64,000 bases of DNA from Neurospora tetrasperma FGSC 2508. Its lineage: Eukaryota; Ascomycota; Sordariomycetes; Sordariales; Sordariaceae. The notes below the pieces were generated by a model. The model was not told where the DNA came from. It saw only the letters and a program-made list of their open reading frames with translations, and made no database searches. Below are positions 1 to 12,174 of this stretch, in pieces (within the stretch, counting starts at the first letter, position 1; every line of letters begins with the position of its first letter). A program made the position numbers and the translations under genes. Location of the stretch: assembly GCF_000213175.1 (NCBI RefSeq), contig NW_009799100.1, positions 1,880,705 to 1,944,704 of the forward strand, written 5' to 3'.

Positions 1-3000
1 ACTCGCTCTACAAATAATAAATATTCTAATTTATAAATAAGGATATTATTATTAATATAAAAGAGAATAATAATACTCTCTTTAATTAATATATATAGTT
101 CTATAAGGATAGAGGTAAGGCTAACCTCTATAAAAATTTTAATAAATTCCTTCTACTAGAATAGTAGAAAGCGCTATAACCTATAGAGAGCGTATAGAAG
201 CTTTAATACTTTACCCTTACGGTCCTAATTGTGAAATAATTTTATATAGATAGTCTCGTCTAATACTATGTTAATAAAGGTATTAACCGCATTATACTAT
301 TTAAATTCGAAATTAAAATAGGCTATAATTACTATTATAATCCTAAACAATCGGATTATAAAGGAAGTAATATACGTTTCTCGTACGTTATTATATAATT
401 ATTAATCTCTTCAAACTATTAAATAAACTTTATACTTAAGGTAATACCCTTCTATATTAAACTTATATATATATATTTATATTAAGCCAAATAATTTAAT
501 AGCTATATTAGTATATTATTCATCCTTATCGACCTACGCCTACAATTTCTTCTCTTTGTAATTTTTTATATACTTTTATTTAGCCTTATAGAAGAGATTA
601 TTAAACGGATAATAATTAAAATCGTTATAAACCCAAGGGGGAGGAGGGAATTCTCGTCGGTAAAAATTAGCTAAAGTATTAAAGTCGTTATAACAATCTA
701 TAATATTTCTAATTAATTTCAAATCGTCGGAGAACTTCTTTCCTTCCCCCTTTTTACTAATAGCCGTATATCTTAATTAGTTAAAAGTTTCCTTATTAAT
801 AGGCTATCTATTATATAACTTAATATTTATTTTATTTAAAGTAATTAAGAAGGACCCGACCTAGTAGAGGTATTTATTATACATTAACCAGTTTTACTAG
901 GAGCGTAACGTACTAAAACTATTAATAAGGAATAATATTAAATTTTCTAGGGGAGTAGAATAACCCGTTTCCTCTTCTTTATTTATTATTATACTCTATT
1001 AATCGTTTTACGGCTTAATTCTAATACTAGAGCTCTAATACCCTCTTTTTATTCCTCCTCTTATATATATATAAATTTAGTCAATTCGGAAGTTGCAGTA
1101 CTATCGGCGGCGGGTAAGGATTTAATAACCGGATTAGTCTTTTTATCTTCTACTTTAACGCTTCTAATAGGTAGTAGATTATATATATTAAATTCTAATT
1201 AATAAATATTATTTAATTATACGGCCAATTCTTTAAGGGAAATATTAAGGGTATTATAAAATTTCTCAACTTTACTTATAAAGACTTTATCCTCGTTAAA
1301 AACTATATTTTTTATTATAATTATCTAATTTATATATAGGTTCCAAATACAATAAATATTATTAAATTAGTAACCGACTAAATACCTTACCTAAGCGCGT
1401 CGTTTGAGCTTCTAAATCCGTTTCTAACTGCCTAAAATATCGACTATAAATACGAAAGCTTTATAACTATAGACTTTAAAGTAGGACAATCGTAATACTA
1501 ATTTTTACTAACCGCTATTACAATTAACTATATATATAATAAAGCGCTCTTCTAAGGACTTCTAATTAAACTCCTATTTTAAAATTATATTCAATAAATA
1601 TACTACTGCTATTATTATTTCTCTCTAGAACTCTTATAGTAAATTTACTAACTCTTTTATTACTACCGACTTTTTCCTAATTATACCCCCCGAACATTCA
1701 ACGCCGCCGTTCTATACTTAAATATATAGAGCCGAGGGTTCGAGAACCGTACCTCACTTTATTAAGAAGGTAGTAATACAGGGTTTATTTATAGTTATTT
1801 TATTATTATATTCGATTATCCTTAGTCGGATTTAGTAATAAAGTTTAAAACTATTAAATAATAATATTAGTAAAATAATAATCGAGTCTATTGTCTAGTC
1901 TAGTAAGTAATATAATTATACCTTTTTAAATTAATAATTTACGATGATTATTAAATTTAATATTATACCTCTATTAAGGATTCTAATTAGGGGATAATTA
2001 AAGAAATTAATAGCGAAGTAGAGATTAGAACCTTCCGGCGCATCGCGGACCTCTCTACGTATTTAGCACTTTATTTTAGCTACTGTATAAGAATCGTAGT
2101 AAATAAAATCGGGGCCCTTTAAATATACTCTATACTCTTTATCCGTTAATTAGGCTAAAGTTTCTAATTCCGGGTAATTAAAGCGAAGGTACTAACATAA
2201 AGTATTACCCTCTTGAGGCTTCCTAGTAATTTTATTAGTAAATTAGCAAGATTATATATAAAAAGAAGATTATTTAGTACGTATTTTGAGGGGTATATAT
2301 TTTAATATAAATTAAATGAATTTTAGAGAGAAATAGTGAATATAGTTATTATTTAAGCAGAAGCAAAGGTACCCTAAATTAAATAATTGATCCTAGTATA
2401 GTCCTTTTTCCAATAATCTTTTTAAATATACTAAATTATATACTATTCTAGGTATAAATATAATATTATTAAATTTAAAATTAATAAGGAATCCCTCGTT
2501 ATTACTTAGTACTAAGTAAACCGAACCGTATCCTTCGATTATAATAAATTTATTTCCCGCCTAAATATAGTCTCTCTCTTTCGTAAGTTTGAAACTTTTA
2601 AACCAATTAACTTTATTAAAAATATAGATTATTGTACTTAAATTAAGAATTATTAAGTCCCTTAATAGGTACTTTAATTTATTTTTATAGAATTTTAGTA
2701 CTAAGAAACTCGCTTCGTAGTATATATTACCAACCCGCCGGCCGTTGAATTAAAAGTTATTAATATGATTTTAGTAGGATTTATTAATCTTCTTAGTAAT
2801 ATTATTTTTTAAAATTTTTTAGATTTTATTTATAAATTTAGGGTCTTTTTAATAATTCTTATTAATTCGTTTGCGTATATACTAATCTTTTCTAAAGTTT
2901 TCCGGTTGGCTCGCCAGAATAATATATTAATAATATTTAAATTTATAATTTATATATTTATAAGTAGGGTAAGCCTTCTTCGATTATTTATTACAATTAT

Positions 3001-4440
3001 AACAATTTTAATAATTACCGGCTAATTTTTTACTTCTATTATTCTAAAGGTTACTAGAGGCGTTCCTACTAAATTCAGTATATATAGTTGCCGTTCTGAA
3101 TATACTATCCTTATAAACTTAGGAGCGACCCTTATTTAATAAAAATATTTTAAAGACTGCCTACTTGAATTTCCAGGCTATATTTATAAAAGTATAAAGT
3201 TTATTATTTTTAATTTAGTAATATACTATAGCCTAAATAATAAATAAGGAACCGGGGAACTTATTTATTACATAGAGAAAGTTTTAATACTAATTTTCAG
3301 GGTTAATATATTCGTCGACGTTATAGTATTAACTAATAGTTATAACCCCTTCCTATTCTTTAAACTAAATAGTCTAACTCTTTAGGGTATGGGTAAAATA
3401 GACCTTCTCTTAATATTTAGCATAGGCGTTATCTCGGGCTTTAACCGAGTTATAATTAATTGATGCGCGGAATTTATTATATTAAACGGTAATAGTCTCA
3501 GTTTTTAGGAAGTAAATTAAATAAAGCTTTTTAATAATATATTTTTCTATTTAATCCTTTTTTTCGTAGTAGTAATCGGCTAAAGCCGCTTTATAATTAC
3601 GGAAGTCAGACTTAAATATAAAATTTAGGCGCTTAATAATAAAGGAGACCTTTATAGGCGGACCGGGGGGAGTTAAAACTTAAGTAAATATTAGGGTCCG
3701 GGCCAGGACTATAGTCGACCGGTATTACAGGGCGAAAGGGCACCGTTAAGGGTAAGGTAGGATATGTGTTATTATACGAGGGAGGAGAAGGGAAGTGTGT
3801 GTGGAGGGCTGGCTATATGGGCGAGAGCCCAGTCTGGGCCAGTCCGTGCTCGTATATACACGTGGGACTGCACGTGACCAGAGCCGTTAATAGCTCTAGA
3901 CTAGAGGCGTGCAGTATAACCACATTACAGGCTAACCTTATAATAACCGGGTAGTTTAAGATAGCTAAGTATTAATTGCCGGGGGGCCATCGTCTACCTC
4001 CGTAGTATTGAAGATCTATTATTAAATTTAACTATCCTTAGGGGGTTCTTGAAAGTTAGTAACTAATAGTTTAATAAGAGTAGTAGGCTAGGGGATTCGC
4101 TTCTCGAGATCCGGGTTAATAAAAGACTAGAACTCCTTATTAAAAGCTTTATCTTTAAATCCCTTTTCCTAGAGATACTAATCTTCGGATTTATTAAGGA
4201 TAACCTTACTAGCAATCTTAAAATCGATAGAGGTAGATATTATTACATTATATTGTATTACTTTATTTACTTTGGTAGGTAATTGTTGTACCATATTTGC
4301 CCGGATTACTTCAACTGGTAATTATTGTGTATAAGATTCTTAATTATAAAATACAGGTATAAATAGGGGTATTAATTTAGTAGAGGGTATAGACTGTGTA
4401 TTGTGTAGAGCTCTGTTTTTTAGGAAAATCCCTCATATAG
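1..4440. repeat. RIP-mutated AT-rich repeat block (transposon fossil)
   Basis: Very AT-rich DNA with TA in great excess and CA/TG almost absent; the first 180 bases, for example, contain no TG. That is the footprint of RIP, the premeiotic C-to-T mutation of duplicated DNA in Neurospora and relatives. No ORF of 60 codons is open before about 3766 on either strand. The block was therefore once a repeated element, most likely one or more transposons, now inert and heavily mutated throughout. I cannot assign a family. It starts before the window, and CA/TG return gradually between about 4240 and 4440. In Neurospora such blocks are normally DNA-methylated and H3K9me3-marked, which is known of the genus and not visible here. 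Confidence 0.9.
3750..3930. other. GC-richer, poorly RIPped island inside the fossil block
   Basis: Within the AT-rich block this stretch of about 180 bases regains normal GC content and many TG, CA and GTG/CAC words, for example GAAGTGTGTGTGGAGGGCTG and CACGTGGGACTGCACGTGAC. A 62-codon open frame (3766-3954) crosses it but shows no recognisable protein. It may be a piece that was single-copy when its neighbours were mutated, or a later insertion. No function is assigned. Confidence 0.5.
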
Positions 4441-4894
4441 AAAATCTAGTATCGAGGTAATGCTAGCGTGGCCCGCTTACGTAAGGTCTGGGCTGGCCAC
4501 CCTGGTCACCTCTCTTATCTGACACATCTCTACCTGACCCACTTCATGCTGATAGGGACAGGGGTATGAAACGGGATGTTCGCGGAGTTAAGCCCAGGAT
4601 GATCGAGTGCCGTACACTACAATACCCGAGCGGACCGGGAGCGGCCGCGGCACCGCATCCGCACACATCGGCTCTCATCCGCACCAACTATCACACTTTT
4701 GGCCTACATTTGAAGTTGTGGACCTGTGCAATAACCTTGGCGATTTGTAATTGCGGGCTATGGTTCAGAGATATAAGATGGCTCCTTCGGCCGGATGGTT
4801 GGAGCGGGCTTCACTACGATAGACAGACAAACTTCGACATCAACGATCCAATTCTCTTCCAACGACCCATCACCAAGATCAACCGTCCAGCATA
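4441..4894. other. Upstream region of the SDR gene
   Basis: Base composition returns to normal here. The stretch should hold the promoter and 5' leader of the short-chain dehydrogenase gene. A 109-codon open frame (4566-4895) has no recognisable features and runs into the start of the real gene, so I read it as chance. Confidence 0.5.
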
Positions 4895-5942
4895 ATGTCG
4901 GGCATCAACTTTGGTTTTGATACGGAGGGCCTCGAGGTGGTACGCCATCTTCGAGACCAAGTGTCCGGACGCACATGCAGGTTCAACCCAGCTGGCTCTT
5001 GCTAGAGCTTAATTGCTAACACTACGTTCCTCACATTTAGTCCTTATCACCGGCCCGAGTGAGGGAGGCCTCGGCGCGGAGACAGCCATCTCGCTTGCCC
5101 ATGCCAACCCAGCACTGCTCATCCTCGTCGGACGCTCCCTCAGCAAGATCCAGCCCACCATTGACGCCATCCACGCCGTCAACCCATCCATCGCCGTCAA
5201 GTTCATCGCTGCCGATCTTAGCTCGCTGAACAGCGTACGTGAAGCAGCTCGCAAAATCGTCGACGACGCATCCATCACCCACATAGATGTCCTCATCAAC
5301 AACGCTGCCGTCATGGCTTGCCCTTACGAACTCACCGTTGACGGTTTCGAGATGCAATTTGCCACGGCCCACCTCGGCCACTTTGTGCTGACGAAGCACA
5401 TCTTACCCAAGCTCAGAGCATCAGCCGGTGCGGGCAAGCCCCAGACCCGCATCATCAACGTTTCCTCCCTGGGAAACACCCTCGGCGGCATCCGCTGGGA
5501 CGACCCCAGCTACACCAAGCGTCCGGAGGAGTACAAACCCTGGGACGCCTACGGGCAGGCTAAGACGGCCAACGTGCTCTTCACTGTCGCGCTCAACAAA
5601 CGGCTACTCGCCAAGACGGGTATCAGGTCGTATGCCCTGCACCCTGGCGGCATCTATACCCCCTTGCTCCGGCACATGAACGATGAGTTGATGGAGGAGA
5701 TTACGCAGAGGGTGATGAAGGGAGAGATGCAGTTGAAGACGGTGCAGCAGGGTTGTGCGACTACGCTGAGGGCGGCGCTGGATCCGGAGCTGGAGAAGGA
5801 GGGGGAGGACGGCGTGTTTTTGAGTGATTGTCAGTTTACCAAGGACCCGGAGCTTGTGGCGCCTCGGGCGCTTGATGAGGAGGATGCGGAACGGCTTTGG
5901 GGGTTGAGTGAGGAGTTGGTTGGGGAGAAGTTTGAGCTTTGA
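4895..5942 (+). CDS. Short-chain dehydrogenase/reductase (retinol dehydrogenase/WWOX-like)
   Basis: Predicted 327-residue NAD(P)-dependent SDR. Exons: 4895-4976 and 5041-5942. The second exon shows the Rossmann glycine motif TGPSEGGLG, the NNAA motif (NNAAVMA), the catalytic Ser in INVSSLG, the YGQAK catalytic Tyr/Lys pair, and the LHPGG turn after the active site typical of this branch. Exon 1 begins MSGINFGFDTEGLEVV and joins in frame as SGRT|FLITG. The 64-base intron starts with GC (GCAGGT), not GT, and has a textbook branch site GCTAAC and a TTTAG end; no GT donor in exon 1 gives the right phase. The substrate cannot be told from sequence. Without exon 1 the Rossmann strand would lack its first residues, so I keep it. 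The RIP block lies about 450 bases upstream. Confidence 0.85.
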
Positions 5943-7358
5943 GCTGGGGAGGTAATGCAGTGGGAAATGAGAACAAGGTGGGCTTATATCGTGGGTGGTT
6001 GAATAGTTGATGGAGTGGAACATGACCATAGACAGTTGAATGCAATACACCCATCTCTTCTTCTTGAATTTGGGGACCTTTACCCACGTGCAGATTGTCT
6101 ATGCAGAAGTCGTAGTGATGAAACATGTTTTCACCTGTGACAGATCAACATTAATTAATGTCCGAATACCTCCCACCACTATCGTTCAACATTTGCACAA
6201 ACTCATCACCGGACTATCGACGCACTCAAGACACAAAGCTAGATTCAAGGGGTTCGCTCGCTTGTTATTGACCACGAAGCTGTAGGGGGTTGTCACTCAG
6301 ACGCCTTGCAATGTCAACTTACTTATGAACGATATGAGTGTTTCCTCCGCAAATATCTCCACTCGTTAATCTCAAGGGGATGGGGGAGTTGATGGGAAAG
6401 GAAAGTAGTGTGATACCCAATCAAAGAGGCCCGCAGTCTCTATGGAGAACTGATCGTAGCCGCATAGGACTGCTACATGGGTGGCTCCGTGAATGGGATG
6501 TGTAAGTCACTAACAGAAATGGCCGTAATCCTCACCAAAACTGTTACTGGCTATGCACACCCCCCGTCCGGAGCCAGCTCCCGGGTACCAGAGTGTCACG
6601 TCCTTGGCATGTCGATCAGGTTCCATATATCACTGAGCTTATTTTTTGTTAGTTTGCCCACCTTTGTCCGTGTGAAACATAGATCTTCGCTGGATGGACT
6701 GAACGATTCGCAAAACCTCTTGACGTCCCTGTAGATTGATAGGTTTCATCGCATTGATAGGGATCAATGTCTAAAACAAACGGCCACCGCTTGCTCCTTG
6801 GCAACATGGGTTCAGGAGGTGGCTCAACGAAGTGAACGACATAGCATACAGCCTTACACTACAATCGCCAAACCCACGCAACTCAAGCCACTCCGCCAGG
6901 TCAATAGTTCAACGATACTGATGTTGAGCCACAGCATCTTCTGCTCTTGCGGTCAGAGTATCAGTCGGCATCTCATCATCACCTCCCCGGATGATGAATG
7001 GATGGATGGAGACACTATCCAACCCACATCTCCTGTTCCATTACCCTTGGAGGACGAACAGAAGGAGACAGGTGGTGTGGAAAAAGGTCCGGACACTCGC
7101 TGGGTCTGGTTTGGAATAAGCGCGTCCGGACTTTGTTTTTCCACACCACCCTGGGAGAATGATGATCTTGACTTCAAGTCCACCGAGAAGAACAACTACA
7201 TAAGCCCGTCCTTTCCCTCCCGTTTCCAAGCTTAGGTCGTCATCAACACAAGCTTCTCATTCATCACACTCATTACCAACTCAACAGCCACTAACTTACT
7301 TACTTATTAACATAACCATTTTAAACACCCAACCAACCAAACACCACCACCATCCAAA
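5943..7358. other. Intergenic region, no gene seen
   Basis: About 1.4 kb between two plus-strand genes. Short open frames here (for example 6798-7235) have no recognisable domain or splice structure. The last 150 bases are rich in CA and AC runs, a common look of fungal 5' leaders, and lead into the start at 7359. Confidence 0.5.
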
Positions 7359-8636
7359 ATGAAGACCACCACCTCTTTCTTCGCCTACCTCCTCGCCGCC
7401 TCGGCCTCCACCGTCTTTGCGGCCGCCATTCCCCGCTCCAACAGTTTCTCGCCCGTCCAGCAGGCCAAGGCTGCTCTCGATGACGTCTCTGGCAACGTTC
7501 CCGTCGCGGGCCACTATGTGCAGCAGGTGAAGGACATCGTTCCTCCGGTTGATGGGGCTTCTGAGGTTCCCACTTCCGCTCACGCCGCCGCCGCCCCCGC
7601 TGACGCTGCCGCCCCTGCTGCCGAGGACGATTTCGCTGCTCCCTTTGCCGACTTTGCCGACGCTGCCCCTGGCGTCCCCGCTGCTAGTGTCCCCGCTGGC
7701 GCCGCCACCCCTGCTAATGCCGCCGCCGCTCCGGCCGAGGCCGCCGACAAGGTCAACGATGGCGAGAAGGCCGCGCCCGAGGCGCCCTCCGCGCCTTCCG
7801 CCCCTTCCATCCCCACCATCCCTACCACGGCTGAGGTCGCCGGCAAGGTCGACGATGCCGCCAAGGCCGTCACGCCCGAGGGTGCCTCTGTCCCCTCCGT
7901 TCCCGCTGAAGCCGCCGGCAAGATCGTTGATGACGCCAAGGCCGCTGTGCCTCAGGGTTCCTCCGTCCCTGCCGCCGCCTCCGGTCCCGTTGAGGCCGCC
8001 GGCAAGATCATTGATGACGCCAAGGCCGTCATCCCCGAGGGTGGTTCCGTCCCTACCGCCGACTCCGTCGGTGAAGCCGCCGGCAAGATCGTTGATGACG
8101 CCAAGGCCGCCGTGCCCCAGGGTTCCGCTGTTCCTGCCGCCGTCTCCGCCCCCGCTGAGGCCGCCGGCAAGATCATTGATGACGCCAAGGCCACCGTGCC
8201 CGAGGGTTCCTCTGTCCCTTCTGTCCCTTCCGTCCCTTCCCTGGTTGACGCCGCCGCCGAAAAGGTCAACGATAGCGCCAAGAACATCGCGCGCGGTCTT
8301 GCCGGTCTCCCCTCCCTCAACGACGCTCCTCTCGGGGGCGATGTCGTCAACCAGGTCGGCAAGATCGTCGATAACACCGCTGGAAAGATTGCGCGCCGTC
8401 TTGCCAACCTCCCCACCATCAACGGCGCTCCTGTCGGGGGCGATGTCGTCAAACAGGTCGAGAAGATCGTCAATGACGCCACTAAGAAGATTGCGCGCGA
8501 TCCTGCCGGCCTTCCCTCCATCAACGGCGCTCCTCTTGGGGGTGATCTCGTCAACTCTGTCGGCGGGCTCCTCGATAGCGTCAAGGGCGGCGTGCCCGTC
8601 CTCAACTCCCTCGGCGGCGGTCACCGCGTTTAAATA
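7359..8636 (+). CDS. Secreted alanine/proline-rich tandem-repeat protein
   Basis: Uninterrupted ORF of 424 residues. The N-terminus (MKTTTSFFAYLLAASASTVFA) is a clear signal peptide, likely cut after VFA near residue 21. Residues 55-150 are Ala/Pro-rich low complexity. From about 158 to 290 there are five copies of a 25-28-residue unit built on EAAGKIVDDAKA followed by VPEGSSVP. From about 308 to 410 follow three copies of a second unit, period exactly 34 residues (102 bases), built on KIAR-LAGLPSLNDAPLGGD. There are no cysteines and no GPI signal, so it is probably secreted or a wall-associated matrix protein. I do not recognise a family. Codon use is strongly C-ending, typical of highly expressed Neurospora genes. 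The ATG follows a CA-rich leader with CAAAATG context. Confidence 0.85.
7829..8230 (+). repeat. Five imperfect tandem repeats of about 75-84 bases in the secreted protein
   Basis: In-frame copies start near 7829, 7906, 7990, 8071 and 8155, each encoding a GKI(V/I)DDAKA core followed by a VP(E/Q)G(S/G)SVP linker. Copies are near-identical at the nucleotide level, so copy number may vary between strains. Confidence 0.8.
8280..8585 (+). repeat. Three 102-base tandem repeats in the secreted protein
   Basis: Copies start near 8280, 8382 and 8484 with a constant 102-base spacing. Each encodes an IAR-LA-LP core followed by (D/G)AP(L/V)GGD. This unit differs from the repeat just upstream. Confidence 0.8.
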
Positions 8637-10636
8637 AGTGGGTGTGAAGAAACGGATTCATGATTGCAGGAATGTAGTTGAATGAGGAGTTGGGAACCAG
8701 AAAATTGGTGAGGTGGTGGAGGATTTAATGACATGGGGGATGAGAGTGCACGCGAGGATACCCGGTACCTACCTAGTCATATCCCGATAATAGTTATTTT
8801 TAATGGACATTTGAACCTTTCAACATTTCGTCTGCTCTTCGAATCTCTGGATAGTGATGCTCGCAACAGGCGAAGATGAATTGACACGTGTGAATGGTGT
8901 CTGGTTGGTGTGTCAAGGAATCTCCTAGAGGTAAGTACAGATTCTGATGGTTGCCTGGGGCAGCTGCCGAGATAAAAAAAAAAAAAAAAAAGTCTGTGAT
9001 AGATGGGGGTTAGGGTTGGACACCGCCAGTTCCCCTGACATCTCACCCTTCTCTGGACCTTGACAGCTTCCTTCTGAGGCGGTGATCTGCAGACGCCTTT
9101 CTGTACCTTTGGCAGCCGCTGCTGTCAGATTCAGGTGGTTCCGGCAGGCAAACAAAGTGGAATGTTCCGCATCAAATGCTACTCACTGTGAGCAGGCGGG
9201 CAAGAAGCGGTAAGTTCCGATGAACCTATCCGACAAGTCACGTATTTCCTGTTCCCACCTTCCCATCACATAAATGCCCTCAAACATCATCATCTTCACC
9301 ACTTCTACACACCTCCCGCCCGTGGCGCTACACACTGCGTTACCGTTGCACACTTCTTACCTGTCGTTCCATTCCCGGGTTTCCTGCAAATTGTCATACT
9401 CTGACAGGCCGACGGCGCCAGCAATCCCTATAAACAGTGCTTCCTAACGGTGTACCCGGACACTTGTACTGAGAGCCGTCCGACTGCGCACCGTCGCCAA
9501 CGACCCCGAGTCGCCAGATGTAAATCAGCTTCAGACTTGACATGTTGCCCGGTATTCAGTCGTCAGTACTGGCCATTCCCTGGTTACCTGCAGTCCCCAA
9601 ATCGGCCAAATTACCTCTGACTCTCTGAGGTAGGAGTTCCAGGCCCGGGCCCTGTTCCAGTGGGCCTCCTTTTGCTCTTTGACCTCCCGTCATCGCTTAC
9701 CGTGGGGATCGCCGTGGAGATTTGGGGAAAAGGTCCCAACCCCAAAGGGTGGACGACAACAACAAGCGAGGTGTACACATCCTGGAAAAGGAATGCCACG
9801 CCCGTCCAAAAGAGCAAGCATTCACTGGTCGGCAGTCACATCTCATTCCCCAATGGCCGTGAATGGAATCGCTGTAAAAGTCCTCATTTCATCGGCCGCT
9901 CTGGGGTTAGCGGCGCAATGTCCAACACCCCCTGTTTATTGGTCGCAAAAGAGGTGTTCCTGGCATGAACCCGTTACAATGGGACATCACCCACCGATGC
10001 CACCTCAAGCCCAGCAGCCCACCCAGTGCCGAGATGAGGCGCCCAGGGACCCCAAAGCGGTAGACTCGCTGATTGGTCACACCCCCTGAGTCTATCGCGA
10101 CCTGCAGGTAGCTTGTCTTCCCCTTCCACACAGCTTCCTGTTGCTGGCCCGCCCCGGGGAGATACCTTGAGTGAAAAACGCCAGGACATGGGGCACGACA
10201 TGGACTACGACATGCTCGGCTCCTCGTCAACCCATCCCAATCCCATCCCATTCCCCCCGTCTGGGGTTTAAGCCTGGCCTTTCCCCCCCTCGTGCACCAA
10301 ACCCCGGGACAAGCCTTCTCTCCTCTCTTTCTGTCGCCCTCTCCATCTTTCTTCCCTCCACGGACCTTGGTTGGAGCCTCACACTCGTTGACCTTGGCCC
10401 CTCCGAAGCTCGACACGCCTCGGCTTCTGATGTCCCTCAAATCTTCTTACGATCGTTCCGACCCGACCTATTACGATTTTATGTCCTATGAACACCCGCT
10501 TAAATTTTGAATAGAGAAAGTGTCAGGGCTGGATATCAGTTGAACGACAGCCGACCTTGTATCAGAGTTCATATCCTGACGTGCTGAGCTCCACGACCAT
10601 TGGATATTGAGGACACAACCAACCCCTACCGCCAAC
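8637..10636. other. Intergenic region, no gene seen
   Basis: About 2 kb between two plus-strand surface-protein genes. It contains an A-run near 8974-8992, a short telomere-like GGGGGTTAGGGTTGG at 9005-9019, and a pyrimidine-rich part (about 10200-10450) upstream of the SUN gene that may be its promoter or leader. Open frames such as 9660-10089 have no supporting features. Confidence 0.45.
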
Positions 10637-12174
10637 ATGAAGCTCTCCACATTCCAGACCGCCCTTGGCGCGGCCTCATTATTCTTCAGTGCTCAACCTG
10701 TCTCTGCCGGTCATGGGGGTCATCGCCATCTCCATGAACGTCCCACGAGGAGACAAAGTCGTGTTGAGGACACCATTGAGAGCTTCGAGATGCCTCAGCT
10801 GCAAAAGAGAAAAAGCCAATGCTCATTGCCCGACCACCCCGACCTTGTCTATGTCCCGGGAGGCATGAACAATGGTTTCGCCATGAGCCCCGATGAGCCA
10901 TGCGAAGACGGAAAATGGTGCCCGTATGCGTGTGTTCCTGGAAAGGTTATGGCACAATGGGAACCAAACTCGACCTACGTCTATCCCCAGTCAATGGTGA
11001 GTTGATACATATCTCAACATTATGAGATTCGGAGCGCTGATGCATAATCAAGAACGGCGGTCTATATTGCAACAAAGGAACGCCTGAGAAGGCCTTCGAC
11101 GACAAGCCATACTGCGTGGATGGAACCGGTGCTGTTCAGGTAGTTAACAAGGCTGGAAAGGTTGTGTCCTTTTGCCAAACTGTCTTGCCTGGTAACGAAG
11201 CCATGATTATTCCCACCGACATCCAGGGTCAGTCCAAGATCGCTGTGCCTGGACCCTCTTATTGGGACTCAACCGCTGCGCAGTAAGCATACCCACAGAT
11301 GATGGTGCTTGTGACTCTTGAAGCTGACTGTCTCAGTTACTATATCAACGCGCCTGGCGTCTCTTCTGCCGAGGGTTGCATTTGGGGCAGCCCAGGCAAG
11401 CCCATCGGAAACTGGAGTCCCTATGTTGCTGGAGCAAACACCGTTTCCGCGGGCGAGACATATCTGAAGATTGCCTGGAATCCCATTTACATGGACTGCG
11501 ACTGGAAGAAGACGAAGCCTAGCTTTGGCGTCAAGATTGAGTGTCCCGCTGGAGGTTGCAATGGTTTGCCGTGCTCCATCGATCCCTCCAAGCACGGTGT
11601 TGGGGGCTTGGAAAGCCCAGTTTCCACCAAGGGTGTCGGCGGTGCTCAGTTCTGCGTTGTCACTGTTCCCAAAGGGCAGACTGCCAACATTGTAGTGTTC
11701 AACATCGATGGTTCCAGCGATGATGAGCCCAAGACCTCGACCACCAGAAAGCCTGACCCTCCCAAGACTACCTCAACCAAAGAGGCGCCCCCGCCGCCCA
11801 AGACTACCAGCACCATGGAGACGCCCACTACCACATCAACTCTTCCTCCCACCACTTCTTCTTCTTCTTCGGTTCGCATATCATCAGCTCCAGTATCCTC
11901 TGTAACCAGCACGGAAGAGTCTTCTGTTTTGTCCTCTGAGACACCATCGGCCTCGAAGCCCGCGCTCTGGGGTGGTGTCTTCAAGGAGACCGGCACCGAT
12001 TCCACGCCTACCAGCGAAGCCTCCGAGACAACGGAAGCACCGGTACTGACGGAAACCGAAAAGCCCGCACCTGTCTCAACCACATCGAAGAAGAACGACG
12101 GTGCAGCTCAAGAAGGTGGCGCTGCCATTGCAGGTTTGGTTGTCGCCATTGTCGCAGCTGCAACTCTTCTTTAA
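10637..12174 (+). CDS. SUN-family GPI-anchored cell-wall protein
   Basis: Predicted 475-residue wall protein of the fungal SUN family (Uth1/Sim1/Nca3/Sun4 relatives), which act on beta-glucan and septation. Exons: 10637-10996, 11053-11282, 11337-12174; both introns have GT-AG ends, and the second starts GTAAGC. Residues 1-24 form a signal peptide ending PVSA. The family cysteine signature is visible as CEDGKWCPYACVPGK (C-x5-C-x3-C), followed by NGGLYCN across the first splice and AEGCIWGSPGKPIGNWSPY in exon 3. Residues of about 320-440 are Ser/Thr/Pro-rich stalk. The C-terminus (GAAIAGLVVAIVAAATLL) is a GPI-attachment signal. An in-frame alternative initiation codon 30 bases upstream would only lengthen the region before the signal peptide, so I chose the ATG at 10637. 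Confidence 0.92.

Noticed and set aside
2960-3025. Minus-strand Cys-x2-Cys words in the RIPped block suggesting a nucleic-acid-binding knuckle
   Set aside because: The remaining positions of such a motif are not seen and the block is too altered to assign a family, so it is left as an unclassified fossil.
7296-8624. 442-codon ORF on the minus strand opposite the secreted repeat protein
   Set aside because: It mirrors the GC-rich, C-ending codons of the plus-strand gene; the translation is Gly/Arg/Asp low complexity with no signal peptide, while the plus strand has a clear signal peptide and repeats.
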